Shown here piece after piece: positions 7,829 to 15,590 of a stretch of DNA of 64,000 nt. The stretch is from an uncultured Ruminococcus sp. (lineage in GTDB: Bacteria > Bacillota > Clostridia > Oscillospirales > Ruminococcaceae), in the NCBI GenBank assembly GCA_946413815.1, contig CAMKMD010000003.1, positions 1 through 64,000 of the forward strand, read 5' to 3'. Within the stretch, counting starts at the first letter, position 1. Every line of letters begins with the position of its first letter. The position numbers and the translations under genes are program-made. A model generated the notes under the pieces. That model saw only the letters and a list, made by a program, of their open reading frames with translations. It searched no databases and had not been told where the DNA came from.

Positions 7829-10606
7829 ATGAATACCCGCAAGATAGTACATAAAGTAACAAGGAAATATATGAAGCTCAATCCCCGCCGTACAGCAGTC
7901 ACATTTACAGGCATCGTCTTCATGGTCATGCTCATGACCTGCGTCTTCGCCGGAAAGAGCACAGTCACCGGCTATATGGAGGAGATAGCCGCCCTCGACA
8001 AGGGTTCATGGGAGGTCATGTCCTACGGCCTTACAAAGGAGGAGACCGACAGGATAGAAGCCACCGGCAAGGTTAGGACTATGGCAAGAACAGCCGCTCT
8101 GGGCTGCTCCGAATTCGCAAGGTCCGCCAATGAGGAACGCCCCTATATCTACATAAAGGGCTATGAGCCTGAGGCCTTCGGTATGGTAAATATGAGCGCC
8201 GTAGAGGGTCGCCTTCCTGAGAACGATTCAGAGATAGTCCTCTCGAAAAGCGTTCTCGACGACGGCTCGGATATCGCTGTGGGCGATAAGATAACCGCCG
8301 CCTGCTTCGACCGTTTCTACACTGCAAAGCAGAAGGGACACCACCCCACCTTCCCCTTCTACAGGATAGAGCTCAGATACGGCGAGAATACTCCTGTCGG
8401 CGAGAATTTCCCCTTCTTCTATGATAACGACCAGTTCTGTGAGGTAAGGGAATACACAGGCGAGGAAAAGGAGTATACAGTTGTCGGCTTCATCGGCATC
8501 CCCTACTACGAGAACCGGGGCTCAGCCGCATACCCTGCCTTCACCATACTCAGCGGCAGCTATGAAAACTGCAACGCCATCATGCAGCTCGACCGTAAGA
8601 AATGCGAATCTGCATACAGCTTCAGGAAAGAGGTATCGGAGATAGCAGGCCGCGATATAGAGAGCGATTCCAACGATATGGTGCTTGCATTCTCCGCCAA
8701 GGGCAGCGACAGCGTTATCAACGGCATCGTCATCTTCCTCGAGGCATTCTTCATCATACTCATCATGGCTGCATCCATGGTGCTTATCTACAACGTGTTC
8801 AATATGTCCTTCGCAGAGCGCACGAAATACCTCGGTATGCTCTCCTCAGTGGGCGCAACACGCAGACAGAAGCGTGCAAGCGTATACTACGAAGCACTCA
8901 GCCTTCTCGTACCCGCCATCCCCCTCGGTATAATCCTCGGCCTGGGCGTGGTAAAGGGCGCCATGATGCTTCTGAAGCCCCAGCTCGACCTTGTTCTCGG
9001 CGCTATGGAAGTAGTATCGGACAAGAGCGTAGATGCAGCACTCAGATTCTCAGTAAAGGATATCCTCCTTGTGGCACTGTTCTGCTTCATCACAGTAATT
9101 CTCTCCGCACTCGTCCCTGCTGCAAAGGCAGCACGCACCGCTCCCATAGAGAGCATCCGCAGCTCCGGCAGAGCCGACAAGAAGCATTTCAGGACTAAGT
9201 TCAGCCTTATGAAGAAGAACAAGGCTGAGGCTCTCCTTGCAGTAACAGGCACCACAAGATGCCGCTACCTCACAAAGGGCATCGTCCGCAGCATAGCAGC
9301 ATTTGCAGTACTCGTCATGGTAACGGGTTACGGTGCATCAGCCATCAACAGGATGGTGAGCACCAAGCTCGAGGATTTCGAAGGCATCTCTTATGTATGC
9401 GATGATGCGGATTATGTGTTCTACGCATACGACAATGGAGATATCCTCAGATACGAGAAGGCAAGAGAGCTTATAGAAACCGATCCGGCTGTAACAAAGC
9501 ATAAGGAGATACAGAGCTCCTGCTCCGCAGTACAGTTCGACCGTTCCGTTCTCACCGATGAATACAACGCCGCCTATAACGAGATACTCCGAGCATATAT
9601 AACAGACGAGAGTGAATATCAGACCTACAAGTACAGATACGGCAATTATCCCATTTTGTCCGGATGTGCAGTACTCGAGGACGAGGATTATGCACATATC
9701 GCGGAAAAAGCAGGCCTGGAGTACGATCTCTCCGTTCCGGCAGCTATTATCTGCAATACCAGCATACTCAGCACTGACACTATGCAGTTCGGTGAGGGCA
9801 CAGCTGAACACAGATACATCAGAGTTGACAACTCAATAAATGCAGAGGCCGGAAAGGATATCGAGCTTTTAATCAATTCGAGCGAGGAGTATTATTCATC
9901 CGTTACAGAAAGATGTGACGGCACTGTCACCTACGAGGACGCAGCGGACATTATGAAGATCAACAGCTCCGTCCCTCAGGTATTATTCAACAGGGCAGGA
10001 GCAGAGCTTTATTTCAATAAGATGACAGAGAAATACGACTCAACAGGTCTTGACTGTATGATCTACTTCTCATTGGACGAGAACAGCGGCAGCAGCCTTC
10101 TCTCACAGCTCAAGGCACTTAATGACGGCGATGATTCTTCCGGGAGACTGGTGCCCGCAGCTGCACTGACAGGAATGACGATCAGGCTGGCTATCGTGAA
10201 GATAGTTAATATCCTTGCAGTATGCTTCACAGCCCTTGTTTCACTGGTATGTCTCCTTAACATCTACAACTCCGTGAACGGCAGAGCCATTGAGCGCCGC
10301 AGGGAGACAGCAGTCCTCAGATCAGTGGGCATGACCGGAAAGCAGCTTGCAAAGATGCTCCGCATCGAGAACCTCATCGTCATCGCAAGAGGACTTCTCA
10401 TCGCAGCTGTCATATCCGCAGCCTTCATGGTATTCATCAATAAGTTCATCACATCAAGATTCGGTAATATACCGCTCCCGATGCCCTGGATGCTCTGCAT
10501 CGCTGTAATAACAGCAGTATGCATCGCAGCAGCGCTCCTCACAAAGCTCTGCTACCGCAGGAGCAGCACAAGCATCGTTGAGACAGTACGCAGCGAGAAT
10601 GCGTGA
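7829..10606 (+). CDS. FtsX-like ABC transporter permease
   Basis: A 925-residue membrane protein forming the permease of the exporter. Hydrophobic segments lie near residues 25-45, 295-320, 356-376, 410-432, 484-505, 784-812, 847-870 and 884-905, giving about eight helices with two large extracytoplasmic regions (about 45-290 and 505-780). FtsX-type signatures appear twice: ERTKYLGMLSSVGATRRQ and ERRRETAVLRSVGMTGKQ. BceB permeases have one large external domain, so this two-domain layout fits the general peptide/lipid export branch better. The start follows AGGAGGCAGGGG. Substrate unknown; roles in antimicrobial-peptide resistance or lipoprotein/peptide release are both plausible. Confidence 0.9.
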   Translation: MNTRKIVHKVTRKYMKLNPRRTAVTFTGIVFMVMLMTCVFAGKSTVTGYMEEIAALDKGSWEVMSYGLTKEETDRIEATGKVRTMARTAALGCSEFARSANEERPYIYIKGYEPEAFGMVNMSAVEGRLPENDSEIVLSKSVLDDGSDIAVGDKITAACFDRFYTAKQKGHHPTFPFYRIELRYGENTPVGENFPFFYDNDQFCEVREYTGEEKEYTVVGFIGIPYYENRGSAAYPAFTILSGSYENCNAIMQLDRKKCESAYSFRKEVSEIAGRDIESDSNDMVLAFSAKGSDSVINGIVIFLEAFFIILIMAASMVLIYNVFNMSFAERTKYLGMLSSVGATRRQKRASVYYEALSLLVPAIPLGIILGLGVVKGAMMLLKPQLDLVLGAMEVVSDKSVDAALRFSVKDILLVALFCFITVILSALVPAAKAARTAPIESIRSSGRADKKHFRTKFSLMKKNKAEALLAVTGTTRCRYLTKGIVRSIAAFAVLVMVTGYGASAINRMVSTKLEDFEGISYVCDDADYVFYAYDNGDILRYEKARELIETDPAVTKHKEIQSSCSAVQFDRSVLTDEYNAAYNEILRAYITDESEYQTYKYRYGNYPILSGCAVLEDEDYAHIAEKAGLEYDLSVPAAIICNTSILSTDTMQFGEGTAEHRYIRVDNSINAEAGKDIELLINSSEEYYSSVTERCDGTVTYEDAADIMKINSSVPQVLFNRAGAELYFNKMTEKYDSTGLDCMIYFSLDENSGSSLLSQLKALNDGDDSSGRLVPAAALTGMTIRLAIVKIVNILAVCFTALVSLVCLLNIYNSVNGRAIERRRETAVLRSVGMTGKQLAKMLRIENLIVIARGLLIAAVISAAFMVFINKFITSRFGNIPLPMPWMLCIAVITAVCIAAALLTKLCYRRSSTSIVETVRSENA

Positions 10607-10618
10607 ATATATGTGAAA

Positions 10619-10653
10619 AAGGGGCTGTGCGGCCGGGTGCTGCACAGCCCCTT
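10619..10653. terminator. Hairpin terminator after the exporter
   Basis: Perfect 12-bp stem AAGGGGCTGTGC / GCACAGCCCCTT with an 11-nt loop. On the plus strand the tail is only weakly T-rich; on the minus strand it is followed by TTT, so it may work in both directions. Confidence 0.7.
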
Positions 10654-10695
10654 CAGTTATAAATAAATCTTATTGGTGATAATAATCCTTTCGTA

Positions 10696-10725
10696 TTGGA
10701 CAATTTCCTATAGGTATGGTATGAT
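10696..10725 (+). promoter_or_regulatory. Promoter of the leader peptide and sulfonate-type importer
   Basis: TTGGAC (10696-10701), 18-nt spacer, TATGAT (10720-10725). The -35 context GTATTGGAC is shared with the promoters at 18886 and 21872, which also have 18-nt spacers, but the right-hand ATACCA half-site found there is missing. Confidence 0.6.
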
Positions 10726-10756
10726 TAGTTCATCGAAGAGAACAGGAGTGATAAAT

Positions 10757-10810
10757 ATGAAAAACAGAAGACACATCACCAATTCTGAGCGAATGCGATG
10801 TTGCCGCTGA
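10757..10810 (+). CDS. Leader peptide (uORF) ending in Arg-Cys-Cys-Arg
   Basis: A 17-codon open frame, MKNRRHITNSERMRCCR, with AGGAG 8 nt before its ATG and a promoter just upstream. It ends 61 nt before the start of the importer's binding protein. Tandem Cys codons followed by Arg just before the stop, upstream of a sulfur-type importer, suggest a cysteine-sensing leader. The RRH...CR pattern recalls the short 'putative leader peptides' upstream of sulfur genes in Actinobacteria (from memory, not searched). No terminator hairpin is visible between uORF and importer, so any control would more likely be translational. Confidence 0.6.
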   Translation: MKNRRHITNSERMRCCR

Positions 10811-10871
10811 AGCATTCACACAGAAGTAAATTTCCAAAATGATAAATTGTATTTGAAAGGTGATAATTAAC

Positions 10872-12113
10872 ATGAATAACAAGGTAAAGATCTTATCCGT
10901 ACTCACAGTTGCATCTCTCCTCACAGGATGCGGTGCATTCAATAACACAAACGCTGCTGCTCCCGCTTCCGAGACACCTGCACAGGTGACTGAGGCTCCC
11001 GCAGAAGAAGCTGCTTCAGAAGAGGCTACCGCTGAGGATGCTGCTGAGTCAACTGAGGACTGCTGCAAGGACAAGGAAAAGGATTGCTGCAAGGACGAAC
11101 CCGCTGACTGCTGCGGCGACAGCGCAGAGGTCGTACTCGGCAAGCCCGAGAAGGAAAGCATCAGCATCGGCTACCTCAACTCCACAGCACACCTCCTCGC
11201 TTTCGTTGCACAGGAGGAAGGCTACTTCAAGGAGGAAGGCCTCAAGGTAACACTTACACAGTTCTCCAGCGCAGCAGAGCTTGTAAACGGTCTTGAATCC
11301 GACAAGCTGGATGTTGCATTCATCGGCTCAGTACCCACTCTTACATTCCAGAGCCAGGGACACGAGGTATCCATCTTCGGCGGTGCAATGACAAACGGCC
11401 ACGGCTACGTGATCAAGCCTGAGTTCGCAGACAAGGACGAGGCAGGCGTAGAGATCCTCAAGGGCAGGAACGTTGCTTCCGTTAAGAACAGTGTACAGGA
11501 CGCTGAGCTCCAGATACTCCTCAAGGATGCAGGCATTGAGATCGGCGAGGGCGATGACAAGGTAAACATCGTATACTTCGACAGCCAGAAGGATGCATAC
11601 GCTGCACTTCTCAACGACACTATCGACGCCGCATCAGCTTACTCACCCTACACTTCACTTGCCAAGTCACAGGGCTACAAGGTAGTTTACTACTGCGCTC
11701 ACGAAAAGGCTCTCGAGAACCAGCCCTGCTGCCGTCAGGTCGCAAAGACCTCCGCTCTCAGCGACAACCCCAACACCTTCACAGCTCTTGAGCGTGCCTT
11801 CATCAAGGCTTACCACTTCACACAGACAGACCACGAGAAGACTGTCAAGGATGTAAAGCAGTACATCGACATCGATGAAGAGTTCATCGACACAGAGGTA
11901 TACGGCGGATTCAGCGTATCAAGCCCCGATCCCGACAAGAAGGGAACACTCACACTCAAGGATACTATCATAGAGCTCGGCTACACAGAGGACTTTGATA
12001 TCGAACCGCACTACAATACCGACATCTACAAGAACGCACTCAACAGCATCATTGCTGAGGGTACCGATGACATCTACGATTCATTAAAGGAGCATTTTGA
12101 TGACTACGAATAA
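10872..12113 (+). CDS. Taurine/sulfonate-type (SsuA/TauA/NMT1) ABC substrate-binding lipoprotein
   Basis: A 413-residue lipoprotein that should capture a small organic substrate outside the membrane. The start at ATG 10872 is preferred over an upstream in-frame GTG because AAAGGTGAT precedes it. A signal peptide ends in the lipobox LLTGC. A linker rich in Ala, Glu and Thr then contains three Cys-Cys pairs within about 20 residues (DCCKDKEKDCCK..DCCGD), unusual for this family. The fold starts near residue 95 (SISIGYLNSTAHLLAFVAQE), a classic SsuA/TauA-type opening, and FIGSVPTLTFQSQGHEV follows. A fourth pair occurs in QPCCRQ. The ATPase and permease genes follow directly. The substrate is unknown; sulfonates or another sulfur source fit the context. 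Confidence 0.88.
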   Translation: MNNKVKILSVLTVASLLTGCGAFNNTNAAAPASETPAQVTEAPAEEAASEEATAEDAAESTEDCCKDKEKDCCKDEPADCCGDSAEVVLGKPEKESISIGYLNSTAHLLAFVAQEEGYFKEEGLKVTLTQFSSAAELVNGLESDKLDVAFIGSVPTLTFQSQGHEVSIFGGAMTNGHGYVIKPEFADKDEAGVEILKGRNVASVKNSVQDAELQILLKDAGIEIGEGDDKVNIVYFDSQKDAYAALLNDTIDAASAYSPYTSLAKSQGYKVVYYCAHEKALENQPCCRQVAKTSALSDNPNTFTALERAFIKAYHFTQTDHEKTVKDVKQYIDIDEEFIDTEVYGGFSVSSPDPDKKGTLTLKDTIIELGYTEDFDIEPHYNTDIYKNALNSIIAEGTDDIYDSLKEHFDDYE

Positions 12114-12918
12114 GATCGAGATAAAGGATCTCACTGTAAATTATACAGAAAACAGGCGCAGCTTCAACGCCCTGCATAACGTCTCCTTCGGAGTTGCCGA
12201 CGGAGAGTTCGTAAGCGTTATCGGAGCCAGCGGCTGCGGCAAATCGACTCTTCTGAGCGTCCTTGAAGGTCTGTACGCACCGGCAGGCGGAAGTGTACAG
12301 ATCAGCGGCAAGGAGCTCCACGGTACAGGCACAGAGAGAGGAGTAGTGTTCCAGCACTACTCACTCTTTCCGTGGATGACCACAAAGAAGAACATCGAGT
12401 TCGGCATCAAGCAGGCCCGCCGTGATATCAGACGCAGCGAGCGTGCGAAGATAGCCGATGAGTACCTCAATAAGGTCGGCCTTTCCGGATTCGGCGGAAA
12501 GTATCCCTCACAGCTCTCCGGCGGTATGCAGCAGAGAGCAGCCATCGCAAGAGCACTTGCAATGGATACTGAGATACTCCTTATGGACGAGCCCTTCAGT
12601 GCGATCGACCCGAAGAACAGAGTAATACTCCAGGATCTTCTCCTGAAGCTCTGGGAGGGCGACGGCACAGAGCCCCGCAAGACTGTGGTATTCGTTACAC
12701 ATGATATAGATGAAGCTATACTGCTCTCAGATAAGATAGTTGTTCTTACAGCACATCCGGGAACAGTAAACGAGGTAGTGAACGTACCCTTCGACCGTCC
12801 CCGCAGACGGGATGACCTGGTAAAGACAGAGGAATATACACGTTTCCGCAACAGACTCCTCTCTCTCCTCTATAATGATATAGCCGAGAGGATCGGCGGA
12901 GATGAGGTGGTATTATGA
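12100..12918 (+). CDS. ABC importer ATP-binding protein (SsuB/TauB type)
   Basis: A 272-residue ATPase of the nitrate/taurine/sulfonate import group. Walker A is GASGCGKST, the Q-loop region reads VVFQHYSLFPWMTTKKNIEFG (QxxxLFPW is typical of SsuB/TauB), the signature is LSGGMQQRAAIARAL and Walker B is ILLMDEPFSAID. The ATG at 12100 lies 7 nt after AAAGGAG and overlaps the end of the binding-protein gene by 14 bp, indicating translational coupling. A C-terminal tail of about 60 residues follows the H-loop (VFVTHDIDEA). It works with the permease that starts inside its last codons. Confidence 0.93.
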   Translation: MTTNKIEIKDLTVNYTENRRSFNALHNVSFGVADGEFVSVIGASGCGKSTLLSVLEGLYAPAGGSVQISGKELHGTGTERGVVFQHYSLFPWMTTKKNIEFGIKQARRDIRRSERAKIADEYLNKVGLSGFGGKYPSQLSGGMQQRAAIARALAMDTEILLMDEPFSAIDPKNRVILQDLLLKLWEGDGTEPRKTVVFVTHDIDEAILLSDKIVVLTAHPGTVNEVVNVPFDRPRRRDDLVKTEEYTRFRNRLLSLLYNDIAERIGGDEVVL

Positions 12919-13835
12919 CATTTGCAAAAAGATATCTCCGTGTCACACACCTCCTCTTTGTCATACTCCTTCTGATACAGCTCCTTCCGGACAGATCAAC
13001 GAAGGAGGTATTCACAGGCTCTCTGCTGACATTTGCTGTCGCAGCAGAGGTAGTAGTACTTGCAGTATCAGCCTTTATAAAGAACGAGAAGTCGCTTGCA
13101 CTTCTGCTTGATATAGCCGGATTCGTATACGTGGTCCTTTCGGTCTGGTCGCTTGCTACAGCAAAATTCAACGTACTCAACGACCTGCTCTTCCCCGCAC
13201 CCGGAAAGGTGATACACCAGTTTGTGGATGACAGGGATAAGATACTCGTAAACGTGGTAAGCTCACTTGGTACTACACTCAAGGGCTTCCTGCTTGCAGT
13301 AGTGATAGCAGTCCCCCTCGGACTGTTCATCGGCTGGAGCGCAAGAGTAGGCGGAGCAGCAACATATATCACAAAGTTTTTCAGCTCCATACCGCCCATA
13401 GTATATATCCCCTACGGCATCGCACTTCTCCCCACATTCAAGTCGGTATCAGTATTCGTCATCTTCCTTGCAACCTTCTGGCCTGTATTCGCCGGCACCA
13501 TGAGCGGTGTTCTCGGAGTTGACAAGAAGATAATCGACTCGGCAAAGGTGCTGAACGTAGGAAAGGCAGAGATGCTCTTCAGAGTAATACTTCCCGCATC
13601 TCTTCAGCAGATCTTCCTCGGCTGCAATCAGGGACTTTCCGTATCCTTCATTCTTCTTACATCAGCAGAGATGATCGGCGCAAGAGACGGCATGGGCTAC
13701 TACGTGAAATACTATTCAGACTTCGGCGATTACACACGCACCATAACAGGACTTCTCGTCATAGGCTTCGTAGTAATAGGCGTGACCTTCCTGTTCAACA
13801 AGCTACAGAACCGTCTTTTACGGTGGAAGGCATAA
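12915..13835 (+). CDS. ABC importer permease (SsuC/TauC type)
   Basis: A 306-residue inner-membrane permease of the BPD_transp_1 family. Hydrophobic helices occur near residues 12-30, 35-55, 62-80, 118-138 and through the C-terminal core. The EAA-like loop is seen as DSAKVLNVGKAEMLFRVILP followed by A-S-L-Q-Q, as in sulfonate/taurine permeases. Its start overlaps the ATPase stop by 4 bp (ATGA). The gene ends 19 nt before a strong terminator, closing a three-gene importer operon headed by the RCCR uORF. Confidence 0.92.
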   Translation: MTFAKRYLRVTHLLFVILLLIQLLPDRSTKEVFTGSLLTFAVAAEVVVLAVSAFIKNEKSLALLLDIAGFVYVVLSVWSLATAKFNVLNDLLFPAPGKVIHQFVDDRDKILVNVVSSLGTTLKGFLLAVVIAVPLGLFIGWSARVGGAATYITKFFSSIPPIVYIPYGIALLPTFKSVSVFVIFLATFWPVFAGTMSGVLGVDKKIIDSAKVLNVGKAEMLFRVILPASLQQIFLGCNQGLSVSFILLTSAEMIGARDGMGYYVKYYSDFGDYTRTITGLLVIGFVVIGVTFLFNKLQNRLLRWKA

Positions 13836-13854
13836 AAATGAAATATAAGATGTT

Positions 13855-13894
13855 AAAGCCAAAGAGCGATCGGTGTTCGTTCTTTGGCTTTTTT
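13855..13894 (+). terminator. Terminator of the importer operon
   Basis: A 14-bp stem (AAAGCCAAAGAGCG / CGTTCTTTGGCTTT, one G-T pair) with a 9-nt loop, running into TTTTTT. Confidence 0.9.
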
Positions 13895-13940
13895 GATACA
13901 GAAACATCCCCCTCAGCTCTGAGGGGGATGTTTCTGTATC
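13895..13940. terminator. Perfect 22-bp inverted repeat between convergent genes
   Basis: Arms at 13895-13916 and 13919-13940 (GATACAGAAACATCCCCCTC on the left) are exact complements separated by 2 nt. It starts right after the importer terminator and contains the stop codon of the minus-strand dockerin gene. Without a T-run on the minus strand it may act as an mRNA 3' end stabiliser rather than a terminator. Confidence 0.7.
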
Positions 13941-15163
13941 ATTTGTTCTTTTTCGTTCAGGACGAATCTGCTGTCGCTCCGATTGTCCGGTTTGAACATC
14001 ATGTCTTCATCGTAACGGTACAGCACGCCTATCTTCTCCTTCGGGACCGTTTCAACATCGGTAAAGCTGCCGTTTGTGGAGATCTCTGCCCTGTACACCT
14101 CTATCGTCTTACCGTCGCTGCCGAGCATAAAGGTCATATCATTCTCCCAGAACGTAATATCGCAGACGCTTACGGTTTTAGTCTTTGGATCAAATCTGCC
14201 TATCTGCGAGCGGTGCATTCCCGAACCACAGGAGAAGGTAAAATACAGTTCAAATAATTTGTCGTTGTTAAGATCTGCCATGGCAAAGGAAACAGTGCCC
14301 GCTCCTCCGAAGCCTGTGCCGAGCTGATATACCTTACCCATGTATTCAAGATAGGTCTCACAGCTCTGAGCATACTTGAATATCCTCCAGCCAAAGCCGT
14401 CTGATATCTCCTCCGGTGTAACGTTCCAGAGTTCGTCGTCGGGATAATACTGCTTCTCCGGGGCATCCTCTCTTGCAAGGAACTCGTCCACTCCGTTCCT
14501 GGATGGGGTAAGAGAGAATACTCTGTTTCCTAACATATCACCGAACTGATCATAGGTCTTGGCTGTTATCCAGAAACACGCACCGTCCTCGACAGCTCCA
14601 TATCTGAATCCGTCGGAACCCTCCGCAACATATACAAGAAAGTTGTTCTCAATTCTGATCCGGTTCACCTCTCCATACTTATACTCGGTCATTATGATCG
14701 TGTCGCCGTCTGTCACCCATGTGCCATGGCCGACATTGCTGAGGTAACGTCCCGGATCGTATGAGTAGGTGCCGTCTTCACCAAAATAGAACTCTCTGTA
14801 ATCGCCGTGGGTTTCATCTTCAACAACGAAATACCTTCCGGCAACTGAAAGTTGACCGGAGGGCCGGGACGTAACAGGATCCGTTGGATCAGGCGGCGTT
14901 TCGGCCAGAAGAGCTTTCTTCATAAGCGTCAGGTCAAAGACGTCAAGATTATCGTCGGTGCAGAAATCAGCCTGCTTCCAGTCAGAGAGCTCAGTTCCTG
15001 GAACGCCGAGCAGCCATTTCTGGAACAGCACCGCATCTGCTATGCTGAATGAACCGTCACCGTTCACATCGCCACATACAATTGAGGAGCCCGTCATTCC
15101 CGGCATCAATACACTGCCGGCACAGATAACTGCAAGCGATAAAGCAGCTAACCTTTTCAGCAT
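13913..15163 (-). CDS. Secreted dockerin-containing protein of unknown function
   Basis: A 416-residue exported protein. The ATG at 15163 follows AAAGGGTGAT; an upstream in-frame GTG is less likely. Residues 1-27 look like a signal peptide. A complete dockerin lies at residues 31-86, with the first calcium loop DVNGDGSFSIAD and a second, less typical repeat (DDNLDVFDLTLMKKALL). A Pro/Thr linker follows. The remaining 310 residues are strand-rich with no recognised catalytic motif; LNNDKLFELYFTF recalls VCBS/FG-GAP-like repeats, and a GTW segment is typical of lipocalin-like modules. The dockerin implies attachment to a cohesin scaffold at the cell surface. It is transcribed from its own promoter, divergently from the cysteine operon. 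Confidence 0.85.
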   Translation of the reverse strand: MLKRLAALSLAVICAGSVLMPGMTGSSIVCGDVNGDGSFSIADAVLFQKWLLGVPGTELSDWKQADFCTDDNLDVFDLTLMKKALLAETPPDPTDPVTSRPSGQLSVAGRYFVVEDETHGDYREFYFGEDGTYSYDPGRYLSNVGHGTWVTDGDTIIMTEYKYGEVNRIRIENNFLVYVAEGSDGFRYGAVEDGACFWITAKTYDQFGDMLGNRVFSLTPSRNGVDEFLAREDAPEKQYYPDDELWNVTPEEISDGFGWRIFKYAQSCETYLEYMGKVYQLGTGFGGAGTVSFAMADLNNDKLFELYFTFSCGSGMHRSQIGRFDPKTKTVSVCDITFWENDMTFMLGSDGKTIEVYRAEISTNGSFTDVETVPKEKIGVLYRYDEDMMFKPDNRSDSRFVLNEKEQMIQKHPPQS

Positions 15164-15222
15164 TATGATCACCCTTTCTGAATAATCCGTTTTCCGGAGA
15201 TAAGTGGGTTTCCTCTGCCTTT

Positions 15223-15251
15223 ATTATACACTGCAGATCGATTCCTGTCAA
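15223..15251 (-). promoter_or_regulatory. Promoter of the dockerin gene
   Basis: On the minus strand TTGACA (15251-15246), 17-nt spacer, TATAAT (15228-15223): a consensus sigma-A promoter. Confidence 0.85.
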
Positions 15252-15343
15252 TAGTCCGGCAACCTCTCCGACTGTATTATCGACAAATAATGCAAAAACT
15301 ATATGATATTTATGTATCTATTGCTGAATATATACTTTACCTA

Positions 15344-15372
15344 TTGACATAATATGAATGGCGTGGTATAAT
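15344..15372 (+). promoter_or_regulatory. Promoter of the cysteine-leader operon
   Basis: TTGACA (15344-15349), 17-nt spacer, TATAAT (15367-15372), an exact consensus promoter. It drives the Cys-rich uORF and, past the terminator, the sulfur operon. Confidence 0.88.
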
Positions 15373-15422
15373 ACATACATATCCGATAGGAATATAGAGT
15401 TTTGAAGAAAGGAGTGCTGAAC

Positions 15423-15518
15423 ATGAGAGCTATGAATATGATGTGTTGTTGTATGTGTACAGTGAACAGCAAACGTATTCTGCCGGCTTGTGCTCAGCGA
15501 TGTTACGCCTTTTTCTGA
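15423..15518 (+). CDS. Cysteine/methionine-rich leader peptide (uORF)
   Basis: A 31-codon frame with AAAGGAG 8 nt before ATG and an exact-consensus promoter 50 nt upstream. The peptide begins MRAMNMMCCCMC and has further Cys residues near its end: six Cys and five Met in 31 residues. Three consecutive TGT codons lie at 15444-15452. It is followed 19 nt later by an intrinsic terminator and then by genes for transsulfuration and cysteine synthesis. This is the classical layout of an amino-acid attenuator, here for cysteine and possibly methionine. No alternative antiterminator is obvious by eye. Confidence 0.75.
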   Translation: MRAMNMMCCCMCTVNSKRILPACAQRCYAFF

Positions 15519-15537
15519 ACGTCATGAGTATAGTTCT

Positions 15538-15573
15538 GTGCGCGGGATGCGTTAAGTGTCCTGCGCATTTTTT
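15538..15573 (+). terminator. Attenuator terminator of the cysteine operon
   Basis: Ten-bp stem, GTGCGCGGGA (15538-15547) with TCCTGCGCAT (15559-15568), two G-T pairs, 11-nt loop, followed by six T. It stands between the Cys-rich uORF and the first structural gene, which is in the same transcription direction with no other promoter seen. Confidence 0.78.
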
Positions 15574-15590
15574 GTTATATGGAGGAAATT

